Assembly: GCF_001579945.1 (NCBI RefSeq)
Contig: NZ_CP011971.1
Coordinates: forward strand, 2,850,030-2,914,029
DNA from: Steroidobacter denitrificans
Lineage (GTDB): Bacteria > Pseudomonadota > Gammaproteobacteria > Steroidobacterales > Steroidobacteraceae
DNA length: 64,000 nucleotides
Reading direction: 5' to 3'
The notes beneath the pieces were generated by a model, which did not search any database, was not told the DNA's origin, and saw only the letters and a list, made by a program, of their open reading frames with translations. This document shows positions 1-8,930 of the stretch, piece after piece. Position 1 is the first letter of the stretch; each line of letters opens with the position of its first letter. The position numbers were made by a program, and so were the translations under genes.

Positions 1-1646
1 TTACCATATGCCGCGGCAGGCGTTGCCGCGGCAGCCAGATGCTGCAGATGCGCCGTGGCGCGGGCGCGCGGCTTCGGTGCGTTCTCGGTACGCTCCGCCT
101 GGAACTCATAGGCTGCGGCCGGAGTGGCCTGTTGCGCCGCAGATAGGTTACCCACTCTGAAAAAGCTCATGGAGGTCTGCAACTGTTGCGCCTGGCTGCT
201 CATCTCCTCTGCGGTCGCGGCAAGCTCCTCGCTCGAAGAGGCATTCTGCTGCGTCAGCTGCGACAATTGGTTCATCGCGCTGTTGATCTGGCCCACGCCC
301 GAGGACTGCTCCTGGCTTGCCGCAGTTATTTCCTGCACCAATTCCGCGGTCTTCTTGATGGACGGCACCATGTCGCCAAGAAGCTTGCCGGCTTTTTCGG
401 CGAGTTGAACCGAGGAAGTCGCGACTTCACCGATCTCCTGGGCTGCAACCTGTGAGCGCTCTGCGAGTTTGCGCACTTCGGCGGCGACCACCGCGAAACC
501 CTTGCCATGCTCACCGGCACGCGCTGCTTCGATTGCCGCGTTGAGTGCCAGCAGATTGGTCTGATAGGCGATGTCATCGATGATGGAGATCTTATGGGCA
601 ATCTGCTTCATCGCCTCGACAGTCTGTTCCACAGCCGTACCGCCTTCGGTTGCTTCGGCCGCCGCCTTGGTCGCCATCTGGTCTGTGACCTTGGCATTTT
701 CGGTGTTCTGTCCGATCGAAGCCGTCATCTGTTCGACGGAGGCAGAGGTCTCCTCCACGCTTGAAGACTGTTCGGTGGTTGCCTGCGACAGCGACTCCGC
801 GGTAGCCGATACTTCTTCACTGGCGGACGACAAATTATCCGCCGCGGAACGCACCTCACCGATCACATGGGACAGCTTCTCGATCATCGCGCCCATCGCT
901 GCGAGCAATATTCCCGGCTCATCCTTCGATGTGCTCTGCACACGCACCGTCAAATCACCGTCAGCCATTCGCTTCGCTGCCTGTGCAGCCTCGCTCAGCG
1001 GCGCCGTGATGGACCGGGTTACCCAGATGGCTGCCAACAATGCAAACAGGGCAGCGGCAATGGACAATACGATGACGATCTGGCGGGATTCAACATAGAC
1101 GGCTTCGGCGCTCATGCCGTCCATCTCCATACGCTGAGCCTGCATCTCCGCGAGGCTGCTCAACGAAGCCGTATAGGCATCCAGCATGGGGCGCAACTTC
1201 GTATGCAGCAAATCGGTAGCGGCCTCGCGCCGACCCGCCATCGCCGTATCCAGAACGAGCGTCGCTTCGCCCTGATAGGTGCTGCGCGCCGCCTTGACGG
1301 TGCTGAGCTGCTGAATATCTTCCGGGTCTACGACGACCCTATCCAATTGATCGTATAATTTGCTGTTTTGTTCGCGCAACGACGAAATAACATCCATGTA
1401 TCGCTTGGCCTGCGTTACGTCGGGTGTCATCAAGACGTCGCGAATCGCAATCCCGATGAGATTCTGATTTCTGGTGAGTTGACTGAGCGCGGCGATCTTC
1501 GGATACCGATCGTTCACGATCTGATCGGTTCCCGCCTTGATCTCGTTGAGACGCATCAGCGACAGTATCGAAACCGATGCCAGCAGGATCAGCACCAACC
1601 CGAAGGCAATGCTCAAACGCATGCCGACTTTCATATTCTTTAACAT
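1..1646 (-). CDS. methyl-accepting chemotaxis protein (3' end outside window)
   Basis: Inner-membrane chemoreceptor that signals to CheA. Reading from an ATG that overlaps the cheA stop by a few bases, the protein starts MLKNMKVGMRLSIAFG, has a first membrane segment, a periplasmic four-helix-bundle-like domain, a second membrane segment (ALFALLAAIWVT), a HAMP linker and a long signalling coiled coil. The hairpin tip is canonical (AYQTNLLALNAAIEAARAGE). About 548 codons are visible and the frame is still open at base 1, in an Ala/Pro-rich tail, so only the extreme C-terminus is missing. A start at 1634 (MKVGMRLS) is also possible. Co-transcribed with cheA and the STAS gene. The ligand cannot be told from the sequence. 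Confidence 0.93.
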   Translation of the reverse strand, partial: MLKNMKVGMRLSIAFGLVLILLASVSILSLMRLNEIKAGTDQIVNDRYPKIAALSQLTRNQNLIGIAIRDVLMTPDVTQAKRYMDVISSLREQNSKLYDQLDRVVVDPEDIQQLSTVKAARSTYQGEATLVLDTAMAGRREAATDLLHTKLRPMLDAYTASLSSLAEMQAQRMEMDGMSAEAVYVESRQIVIVLSIAAALFALLAAIWVTRSITAPLSEAAQAAKRMADGDLTVRVQSTSKDEPGILLAAMGAMIEKLSHVIGEVRSAADNLSSASEEVSATAESLSQATTEQSSSVEETSASVEQMTASIGQNTENAKVTDQMATKAAAEATEGGTAVEQTVEAMKQIAHKISIIDDIAYQTNLLALNAAIEAARAGEHGKGFAVVAAEVRKLAERSQVAAQEIGEVATSSVQLAEKAGKLLGDMVPSIKKTAELVQEITAASQEQSSGVGQINSAMNQLSQLTQQNASSSEELAATAEEMSSQAQQLQTSMSFFRVGNLSAAQQATPAAAYEFQAERTENAPKPRARATAHLQHLAAAATPAAAYG

Positions 1647-3937
1647 GGAACGACTCCGGAGATTTCCTTGGAAATTGAGGTGGCATGGGCAACGGACATG
1701 ACGTCGGCTGTATTCGTTTCTGGCGCCCCTGCGGTCGGCGCAAGACAACGCTCGACCAGCCCGCCGATGTCGAGGATGAGGGCGACTTCACCGCCGCCCA
1801 GAATGGTCGAGCCGCTGACGCATTGCAGTCGGCTGAAAATCTTCGACAGCGGCTTGATGACCGCCTGCTGCTCGCCCAGCAGTTCGTCGACGACGACACC
1901 GGCGCGCAAACCGCCGTGGCGAACGACAACGATACTTTCCCGCTTGGGCGGTGCGGCCTTTACGCCCAACAGATCACGCAGCCGGATGAAGGGAAGAACC
2001 GAACCGCGCAGATTGATGTAGCGCTGACCGTGAGCAGCTTCGCTTTCTTCCCTGGCAAGTTCGACGCACTCCTCCACCGCATCGAGTGTAATGACGAAGG
2101 ATGAGCGGCCGACGCCGACCAGGAATCCGTCGATGATGGCAAGGGTCAGCGGCAGGCGAACCTTGATCAAGGTACCTCGGCCCTCGCGGCTTTGGATCTC
2201 CACGGAGCCGCGCAGGGCGGTAACATTGCGTTTCACCACGTCCATGCCGACGCCGCGGCCCGACAAGTTGGTAATCCGCTCGGCCGTGGAGAACCCAGGC
2301 TCGAAAATCAGCGCGTGAACCTGCGCATCGGTAAGCGTGCCGGCATCGCTGATCAGACCGCGTTCGATTGCCTTGCGGGCGATACGCTCGCGGCTCAGAC
2401 CGTTGCCGTCGTCGGCGACTTCGATGACGACGGATCCGGCTTCGTGATAGGCGTTCAGTTGCAGTATGCCTTCCGGTTCCTTGCCTTGCGCACGGCGGAC
2501 CTCGGCTGGCTCGATCCCGTGATCGATGGCATTGCGAACGAGGTGCGTCAGGGGATCGGTGATACTCTCTATCAGCGTTTTATCGAGTTCCGTATCGCCG
2601 CCTTTGACTTCGAGTCGGATCTCCTTGCCGGCCTCGCGCGCCACGTCGCGAACGATGCGCCGGAAGCGCGAGAACGTCGGTCCGATCTCCACCATGCGCA
2701 GCTTGAGCGCCTGATCCCGCACTTCCTCGACGAGGCGTGCCAGACGCATCGTCGATTCGTTGAGATCCGAGAAGCCGGCCTGCCGCGCCGCCATGCTGGT
2801 TGCCGCACCGGCCGTGACCAGCTCGCCGATGAGATCGATCAGCTGATCGAGCTTGTCGCCATCCACGCGCAGTGAACCGTCGCGGCCTTTTGTTTCAGCT
2901 GATGCCCTGGCTTCCCGCTGCCTGTCCAGCGCAGCCGTGATCACGGCGGGCTGGACGAGCTGATTGCGCACCAGCAACTCGCCCAGCGGCTGCGCCTGCG
3001 CAGGATGGCTCGCCACAAGCGATTCCTGCATGTCGAGGCTGCGGTCGAGCTCCTGGCTTGTCAGCGTACCGCAGGCGACCAACAGTTCCCCGAGCCGGTC
3101 GTCGGCCTCCGGCAAGTCCCGGATAAGAGATACGTATTCCGCGACCCGCGAACGCGGCGGCAAAATGCGCAGATCGCAATCTTCCCGCACGAACTCGAAC
3201 GCCGCCTCGATACGCTGCTTGCCGGCATCGGTCTTGAACCCGATCTCATACCCTAGATAGCATGTTTCCGGATCGAAGTGATCTACAGCCGGCAGCGCCT
3301 CCTCGACGATCTGTAATCCCGTGATGGAGCCCATCGTCGTCAAGTAGCGGATGAATGACAGTGGATCCATGCCGTTTTTGAGCACATCGGCACGAAAACG
3401 GATGGAAATGTGCCAGGAGTCGGTCGACGCACACCAGGAATCGCCGGTTGCGGAGCTGGATTCGGCCCGCAGGAATTCGGACTGCCTGGTTGGGGTCAAG
3501 ACAGCGGACGCCGGTCCTGCAGCACCTGCAGGCGCAGGGCTGACGTCTCCACTCGTCCCGGTCAACCGCTCCAGCAAACGGACGCCTGCCGCGGTAAGTT
3601 GAGGGTCGCTTGCCTCGTGGCCGTCGGCGACCGAATCGACCAGCGCCTGGAGATGATCGCGGCATTCGAGCAGCACCGCCGTCAATTCCCGGGTCAGATC
3701 GAGTGTACGGTCGCGGATGCGATCGAGTACGCCCTCCACGACATGCGTGAATTCGACGATCGGATCCAGGCCGAACAATCCTGAAGAACCCTTGATGGTG
3801 TGTGCAGCCCGGAAGATGGCGTTGACGATCTCGGCGTTTGCCTCACCGTGTTCACAGGCGAGCAGATCGGCTTCCATCTCCCGCAGCAAATCCCTGCTTT
3901 CTGCAATGAAGGTCGGCAGTGCCGAATCAATGCTCAC
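1640..3937 (-). CDS. cheA: chemotaxis histidine kinase CheA
   Basis: Cytoplasmic kinase that autophosphorylates on an HPt histidine and passes phosphate to CheY/CheB under chemoreceptor control. The HPt domain is at the N-terminus (AAHTIKGSSG, His46), followed by a less conserved region, the dimerisation and ATPase domains (HLVRNAIDHGIE as N-box, later GRGVGMDVV) and a C-terminal CheW-like domain. The start is taken as the GTG whose GTGA overlaps the stop of the upstream STAS gene, giving 765 residues; the frame is open further upstream but without homology. No cheW, cheY, cheR or cheB is in the window, so they probably lie beyond the left edge. Confidence 0.93.
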   Translation of the reverse strand: MSIDSALPTFIAESRDLLREMEADLLACEHGEANAEIVNAIFRAAHTIKGSSGLFGLDPIVEFTHVVEGVLDRIRDRTLDLTRELTAVLLECRDHLQALVDSVADGHEASDPQLTAAGVRLLERLTGTSGDVSPAPAGAAGPASAVLTPTRQSEFLRAESSSATGDSWCASTDSWHISIRFRADVLKNGMDPLSFIRYLTTMGSITGLQIVEEALPAVDHFDPETCYLGYEIGFKTDAGKQRIEAAFEFVREDCDLRILPPRSRVAEYVSLIRDLPEADDRLGELLVACGTLTSQELDRSLDMQESLVASHPAQAQPLGELLVRNQLVQPAVITAALDRQREARASAETKGRDGSLRVDGDKLDQLIDLIGELVTAGAATSMAARQAGFSDLNESTMRLARLVEEVRDQALKLRMVEIGPTFSRFRRIVRDVAREAGKEIRLEVKGGDTELDKTLIESITDPLTHLVRNAIDHGIEPAEVRRAQGKEPEGILQLNAYHEAGSVVIEVADDGNGLSRERIARKAIERGLISDAGTLTDAQVHALIFEPGFSTAERITNLSGRGVGMDVVKRNVTALRGSVEIQSREGRGTLIKVRLPLTLAIIDGFLVGVGRSSFVITLDAVEECVELAREESEAAHGQRYINLRGSVLPFIRLRDLLGVKAAPPKRESIVVVRHGGLRAGVVVDELLGEQQAVIKPLSKIFSRLQCVSGSTILGGGEVALILDIGGLVERCLAPTAGAPETNTADVMSVAHATSISKEISGVVPC

Positions 3938-4257
3938 TGCTTCGACTCCGCTGCAGGCGCCTTGGTGATCATGTCGGTTACATTGCACAACATCAGCACG
4001 TCTTTGACGCATTCGCTCGGATCGAATACCGAAAAATATCCACCGTCGGCGCGCGCCATACGACGCGCCAATAGCAGAATCTGCAGGCCCGCAGTATCGA
4101 ATTCGGTGACTCTTGACAGATCGGCACCCAGGCCCGCGCCGGCTGGACAACCGCGAACGGCCACGGAAAACTCCTGCAGGAGTTCATGTGCGCGATAGAT
4201 GGTCATCTCGCCGTCTATGTGCAACACGTTCTCGGTATCTCGAATACGCTCAGCCAT
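3934..4257 (-). CDS. STAS-domain protein of the chemotaxis operon
   Basis: Small STAS (anti-sigma-antagonist-like) protein of 107 residues, beginning MAERIRDTENVLHIDGEMTI. The segment around LGADLSRVTEFDTAGLQILLLARRM is the usual STAS loop-helix, including the D-T/S-A-G-L-Q motif that carries the phosphorylatable residue in regulatory members (here a threonine). An ATG preceded by GAGGGA at proper spacing is chosen over a GTG at 4308. It overlaps cheA by GTGA, so it is translationally coupled. STAS proteins recur in CheA/HPt operons; its partner is unknown. Confidence 0.8.
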   Translation of the reverse strand: MAERIRDTENVLHIDGEMTIYRAHELLQEFSVAVRGCPAGAGLGADLSRVTEFDTAGLQILLLARRMARADGGYFSVFDPSECVKDVLMLCNVTDMITKAPAAESKQ

Positions 4258-4805
4258 TCGTCCCTCGCGCAGCAGCAGCATCGGTTGCCTGGGCTCCCGA
4301 AATTTCACTCGGGGGGCGGTTGTTTATCTTTTCACTGTCACAAAACCTATCGGCGTGCGAACAGGATCGTTTAGTAGGCAAAACGATGAAACATCATTAG
4401 GGAAATAGCGCTGGACCGAAAAAGCTCAGGTATCGATCGGCACGTCGAAAACGAGTCGTGACGATGCATCGATGCAGTAACACAGAATCCGTGTAGCAGA
4501 TGCCATGAACGTCGATTCAGCAGCGGAATATTTTCTTCTGGTGTACAGCCGCGCCGGCTCGATCGCGATGAAGCGATATTTTCTAAAGATCCTTTTGGCC
4601 AAGCCGTTATAACCAGCGTTGAACACGAACACTCGCGCTCTTACAACGGCAGAGCCAAAGGCGCAATAAGTTCGCTGTTAAAAAACCAACAACTAATAGA
4701 TACAAAAGACCGATACATACGCCTTCTTCGGTTTTACAGATATTTAGTTGATATCACAAGGAAGGCGTCAAATACATCCAAACTCTACAATAAGAAGGAA
4801 CTGAC
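4258..4805. other. intergenic region between chemotaxis operon and lipoprotein gene
   Basis: Divergent, relatively AT-rich region holding the sigma-28-like promoter. A 68-codon minus-strand frame at 4426-4632 has no recognisable domain and is not called. AAGAAGGAACTG before 4806 supplies the ribosome-binding site of the lipoprotein gene. Confidence 0.6.
4347..4373 (-). promoter_or_regulatory. sigma-28 (FliA)-type promoter of the STAS-cheA-mcp operon
   Basis: On the minus strand TAAACGAT is followed by exactly 11 bases and then GCCGATAG. The FliA consensus is TAAAGTTT-N11-GCCGATAA, so the -10 matches 7 of 8, the -35 5 of 8, and the spacing is exact. It lies about 90 bp upstream of the STAS start, as expected for a flagellar-class chemotaxis promoter. 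Confidence 0.6.
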
Positions 4806-6074
4806 ATGAGCGATCATTCAAAAAAATTGCTTTCAACAGCAATCTTCGCGACTGCTCTTGCCGTGAGCGGATGCGGCGGCGGTGGCGGCGGCGGCAGTGG
4901 CGGCAGTGGCGGCGGTGGTGGCGGCGGTGACGGTGGTGGTGGTGGCGGCGGTGGCGGTGGCGGCGGCCTCACCAGCCTCTCCGCCACAGTTGTGGACCCC
5001 TATATCGAAGGCGCGGTGTTTTGCCTGACCGACACTGGAAGCTGCAAGCCGGATGATCCGCGCTCGAATGCCTCCGACAGCACAGGCAAGATCAGCTTCG
5101 AACTCGAAGGACCGATACCCGAGAACGCCATGCTGGTCGCCGATTCCGATGCAGGGCTCGGTATCCACAACGGCACCGACTTCATGTTGACTATGTCTGC
5201 GCTGGTAAACACCGATGCCGATGATGTCGTGATCTCTCCGATGACCACCCTGCGTGCAAACTCAGCCACGGTGAGTGGGAATGGGGTAGATCACGACAGC
5301 GCTTTGACCGATGCCGACATCGTCGAATTACTGCAAGCAGCCGGGCTCGCCGAAATTTCGGCACAAGATATCTCTGCCGACCCCATGACAGACATTGCCG
5401 AACTCTCCGGCGAGGTCGACGACGCACAGTTTGCGCGCATCCAGGGCGCTCTCAGCACATATGGTTTTCTGCGGCTGGTTGGTCTATCGAGCACACTCAG
5501 CAACATGTCCGCAGCTGAACTCCTCGCCAGCGGTCTGGAGACGGAAAACGACACCAGCAATGGCGCCGTTCAACAGATCCTCTCGACTATGATCGAAGCC
5601 GTTCAAACCGCGGTAAATCCAGCCGTGATCGACGCTGCGCAGGATTCTATCGATCAGATCAATGACTTTATAGAGGCTACTCCTTTGAGCAGTCGGCCCT
5701 TCCCGGCGGTGACCGCCGAGGTGATCGTCAAGGCCGGCGTCGCCATCATCGACATGGTAACGGGAAAAGCAGTAGAGGCCTGCGAACAGGCGGATGGCGA
5801 CTATACTGCAGGATTGAACGCTGCAAGCGCGCTATTGGGTAACGCCGGCTTTGCCGGCCTTGTAACTCGGCTCGGCACCAGTTACTACGGCGCCCACAAC
5901 AAGGGGGTATTACAGAAATTTATAGCCGAGGTACCCATGACGGACGATATGGATGCTCTACTAGGAGCGAATCCTGCCGGTAACTGGCTGGATACAGGCA
6001 TGAGTTGCGAAAGCGGCCACTTTACCGTGGATTCAGACCTAACCTACACCTGCATCGTATCCGGACAAGACTAA
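4806..6074 (+). CDS. poly-glycine lipoprotein of unknown function
   Basis: 422-residue predicted lipoprotein. The signal peptide ends in a lipobox (LAVSGC, Cys23), followed at once by 31 residues that are Gly apart from two Ser and one Asp, then a mature domain starting LTSLSATVVDPYIEGAVFC. This CGGGG... linker plus a 'DPYIEGA' start is seen in surface lipoproteins of gammaproteobacteria with no established function. The Gly tract probably acts as a flexible tether to the outer membrane. It stands alone, with an RBS (AAGGAA) before the ATG and a strong hairpin after the stop. No catalytic motif is visible. Confidence 0.8.
   Translation: MSDHSKKLLSTAIFATALAVSGCGGGGGGGSGGSGGGGGGGDGGGGGGGGGGGGLTSLSATVVDPYIEGAVFCLTDTGSCKPDDPRSNASDSTGKISFELEGPIPENAMLVADSDAGLGIHNGTDFMLTMSALVNTDADDVVISPMTTLRANSATVSGNGVDHDSALTDADIVELLQAAGLAEISAQDISADPMTDIAELSGEVDDAQFARIQGALSTYGFLRLVGLSSTLSNMSAAELLASGLETENDTSNGAVQQILSTMIEAVQTAVNPAVIDAAQDSIDQINDFIEATPLSSRPFPAVTAEVIVKAGVAIIDMVTGKAVEACEQADGDYTAGLNAASALLGNAGFAGLVTRLGTSYYGAHNKGVLQKFIAEVPMTDDMDALLGANPAGNWLDTGMSCESGHFTVDSDLTYTCIVSGQD
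4875..4967 (+). repeat. GGN (poly-Gly) codon tract
   Basis: 31 consecutive codons, 28 of them Gly (GGC/GGT), directly after the lipidated cysteine of the lipoprotein. Tracts of this kind are prone to slippage and length variation between strains. Confidence 0.9.
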
Positions 6075-6115
6075 AACCGATCCAGGACCCAAGCGGCCGG
6101 AGCGGTACCAACCCA

Positions 6116-6147
6116 CGGCGGCCCGCGAGTGAATTCGCGGGCCGCCG
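6116..6147 (+). terminator. hairpin terminator of the lipoprotein gene
   Basis: Perfect 13-bp GC-rich stem (CGGCGGCCCGCGA pairing with TCGCGGGCCGCCG) around a 6-base loop, 41 bp after the stop codon. There is no long T-run, so termination may be bidirectional or factor-assisted. Confidence 0.7.
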
Positions 6148-6243
6148 TCAATTGGAGTCCGCATGTGGTTTGTCGGCGGACTCCCAGTGTATTGATCTTC
6201 TTCCCATATGCAGGGCATCGTCACGCCGCAGCGGACGTCCGGC

Positions 6244-7362
6244 TCAAACGCGCAGAGCCGCCTGATGGGCATGCAAAAACCAGCGGTCCAGCAATACACG
6301 CCGCGTGAACCACCGGGTCTGCAGCAAATGGCGCGCCAGCGACAGGCGCAGGCCTGAGGGAATACCTTTCGAGAGCGTGCCGCCGCCGCGTGGACCGAAG
6401 CGCTCCCGCAGCCTGTCTTCGTACCCGGCAAGGCGCTCACGACGATAATCGCCGGCGGCAGCGGCGATCACCCCTGCAGCCAGCAACCCTGATTCGACCG
6501 CCGGACGGATGCCCTCTCCGCTCTGGGGATATGCCAGACCCGCCGCATCGCCGATGAGCATGACGCCGTCGGCCAGCACGGGACGCCGCGCGTGCGAATA
6601 CAGCAAATAGGCATGTCCCTTGAAATGCGCCGATGCGTCTTGCGGCACCTTCCCCTGTGACTGCAGCCTGCTCCAGAAATCCTGCACGCGCTCGGCAAGC
6701 CGATGATTGCCCTCGCGCCCCAGACCCACATTCAGATAATTGCCCTTACGGAAACACCAGCCGTAACCTTGCAGATCCTCGCTGAAATACAGCTCGGGCT
6801 GCTCGGCGGAAACACCGCAGCGTGCCGCCTGGGCGGCGCTCATCACGAATTCGGCTTCCTGGGCGGCGATGGCCCGCTCATCCTTGCCGAGTTGCGCCCC
6901 CAGAAAACGCGCCACAGGACAAAAGTGGCCGCCGGCACCGATCACCAGAGCGGTGCTGATATGCCCGTTGACCAACCATCGGCCATCCTGGCGCCGCATG
7001 TCTTTCCAGGTCTCGCCCAGACACAGCTGCGCACCGCTGCGCGCCAGAAGATAATGATCGAACTCGCAACGGCGGATACCATAGCTCACAATGCCGCCGT
7101 AGCGCACGGTACGGGCGGCATGTTCACCCAAGCCTGCCGTGAAGGCTGTAATCGGCTGCAACACCCGTCCACTTGCGTAGTCGCGAAGGTCGATCTGCAG
7201 CACCTCGACGACCTGCGGCGTGATCCATCCGGCGCAGACCTTGTCACGCGGAAAGCTGGCCTTATCGAGAACCACGGTCTGCAGTCCTGCTCGACGCAGC
7301 GCGCGGGCGCAGCTCGATCCCGCCGGACCGCCGCCGACGATCAATACATCACAATTGATCAT
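6244..7362 (-). CDS. geranylgeranyl-reductase-like FAD-dependent oxidoreductase
   Basis: 372-residue flavoprotein with an N-terminal dinucleotide fold (MINCDVLIVGGGPAGSSCARALRRAG), the DKVCAGW active-site region of the geranylgeranyl reductase family, and the second FAD motif (VMLIGDAAGLAYPQSGEGI). Members reduce isoprenoid double bonds or act on other lipid substrates. The ATG overlaps the stop of the upstream methyltransferase (ATGA), so both are made from one mRNA. The inferred job is reduction or oxidation of a lipid modified by that partner, but the substrate is not visible in the sequence. Confidence 0.82.
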   Translation of the reverse strand: MINCDVLIVGGGPAGSSCARALRRAGLQTVVLDKASFPRDKVCAGWITPQVVEVLQIDLRDYASGRVLQPITAFTAGLGEHAARTVRYGGIVSYGIRRCEFDHYLLARSGAQLCLGETWKDMRRQDGRWLVNGHISTALVIGAGGHFCPVARFLGAQLGKDERAIAAQEAEFVMSAAQAARCGVSAEQPELYFSEDLQGYGWCFRKGNYLNVGLGREGNHRLAERVQDFWSRLQSQGKVPQDASAHFKGHAYLLYSHARRPVLADGVMLIGDAAGLAYPQSGEGIRPAVESGLLAAGVIAAAAGDYRRERLAGYEDRLRERFGPRGGGTLSKGIPSGLRLSLARHLLQTRWFTRRVLLDRWFLHAHQAALRV

Positions 7363-8807
7363 CGCTCTTCCCGTGTTTCCACGACGGGTACGGCGGACGA
7401 CCGGGGTTGATACAGGTCATCGCGCGTCCAGGGGATCTGATTGTTCCTGCCCGGCGAAAACACCACCTGGAACAGCTGCATCTCCCCGGTCGTGAACGCA
7501 GCGATCGACCCCAGCAAGTACAGACGCCACATTCTCACAAAACGCTCGTCGAACATCTGCGCCACACGATCCTTCGATTGCTCGTACAGCGCATGCCAAT
7601 GGCGCAGGGTGCACGCATAGTGCAGCCGCAGATTTTCGACATCCAGCACCGAGAACCGGCAACCCTCGAAGAGATCCATCATCTGTTTCAGGGAAGGAGG
7701 ATTGGCCCCCGGAAATATGCGCCGGTCGATCCAGCGATTCATCGGCTTCCAGCGGTTGCGGCCGATGCTATGAATCAATCCCAGCCCATCAGGCTTCAGG
7801 CAGCGATTGATCAGCTCGCCCAGCGCCGGATAATTCTCGATGCCCACATGTTCCAGCATGCCTACGGACACGAATGCATCGTAGCTGCCTTCGATATTGC
7901 GATAGTCCTCTTCGACATAGCGTACACGATCGCCGATACCGGCCGCCTGAGCCCGCCGGCGCGCATACGCAATCTGTTCGCGCGAAATATTGAAAGCCGT
8001 GACCCGCACACCGTAATGCTGCGCCATATGCAGCGCCAGAGCACCCCATCCGCACCCGGCCTCCACGACATGCTGCCCGGGCTGTAGCCGCAGTTTGCGG
8101 CAAACGTGGTCCATCTTCGCGAGCTGCGCTTCATCGAGGCTGGCCTGGGGCGTCGGATAGTAGGCACAGGTATAGGCCATCGTGGATCCCAGCCACAATG
8201 AATAAAACTCGTTGCCGATGTCGTAGTGGTGATGAATGTTCGCACGCGAACCCTGCAGCGTATTGGCGCGCTTGCGGTGCAGCCGATGCACCACCCGGCG
8301 CGCCATGGCGACGGAACCGCTGGCATCCGCGCCCCGATAGAACTCCTCGAGCATTTGCTCGAAATCACCGTCGACCTGGATGCGCCCATCGCTGTAGGCT
8401 TCCCCGAATTGAATGTCCGGGTCTGTACACAGACGCAGGAGCGTGCGGCTGTCGGCAATACGCAAAGTCGCCACCGGCGTCTTGTCCGGCGACAGGATCC
8501 GTTCGCCATTCCACAACACGACGTCGACGCGGGGATCGCCAAAGGCATGCAGCAGGCTGCGCAGGATTCGCGCCGGTACCGATCGCCCCTGGCCGGATCC
8601 GGCGCCGTGCGGATCGTTCGGCGGCTCGCCATCGGCACGCCGCGGTTCGTGCCCGGATATACGCGCCAGCTGCGCGTTCGTCACGACGGCTGGCGTCGAC
8701 GGCGGCTGTCGTGACGAAGGTATTTGTGCAACCCTCTGTGAGGTTCCGGCTGAGCTGTCATCGACTGTCTGCACTGCTCGACCCTCCGGACTGGACGTCG
8801 GCGCCAT
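7359..8807 (-). CDS. cyclopropane-fatty-acyl-phospholipid synthase family methyltransferase
   Basis: SAM-dependent enzyme of the CFA synthase family, which transfers a methylene or methyl group to the double bond of unsaturated acyl chains in phospholipids. Visible features are the N-terminal CFA domain, HHHYDIGNEFYSLWLG, AYTCAYYP, the SAM motif VVEAGCGWGALALHMAQ and SVGMLEHVG. About 80 N-terminal residues before the CFA domain are low-complexity and not typical. The ATG at 8807 is chosen; a TTG at 8861 is also open. It is coupled by ATGA to the FAD reductase downstream, an arrangement that suggests a modified product such as a methyl-branched chain rather than a plain cyclopropane. Confidence 0.85.
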   Translation of the reverse strand: MAPTSSPEGRAVQTVDDSSAGTSQRVAQIPSSRQPPSTPAVVTNAQLARISGHEPRRADGEPPNDPHGAGSGQGRSVPARILRSLLHAFGDPRVDVVLWNGERILSPDKTPVATLRIADSRTLLRLCTDPDIQFGEAYSDGRIQVDGDFEQMLEEFYRGADASGSVAMARRVVHRLHRKRANTLQGSRANIHHHYDIGNEFYSLWLGSTMAYTCAYYPTPQASLDEAQLAKMDHVCRKLRLQPGQHVVEAGCGWGALALHMAQHYGVRVTAFNISREQIAYARRRAQAAGIGDRVRYVEEDYRNIEGSYDAFVSVGMLEHVGIENYPALGELINRCLKPDGLGLIHSIGRNRWKPMNRWIDRRIFPGANPPSLKQMMDLFEGCRFSVLDVENLRLHYACTLRHWHALYEQSKDRVAQMFDERFVRMWRLYLLGSIAAFTTGEMQLFQVVFSPGRNNQIPWTRDDLYQPRSSAVPVVETREER

Positions 8808-8930
8808 TGTAGTGTGGACCCATCGGAATAAGCACTTAGCCGAATTGTCGTCCACATGCAAGCATCTTGCACAAGAGAGGCTGTCCGAGAGTACCTTTCG
8901 AGAATACTCGCCCCGACCAGGTTCGCCGTC

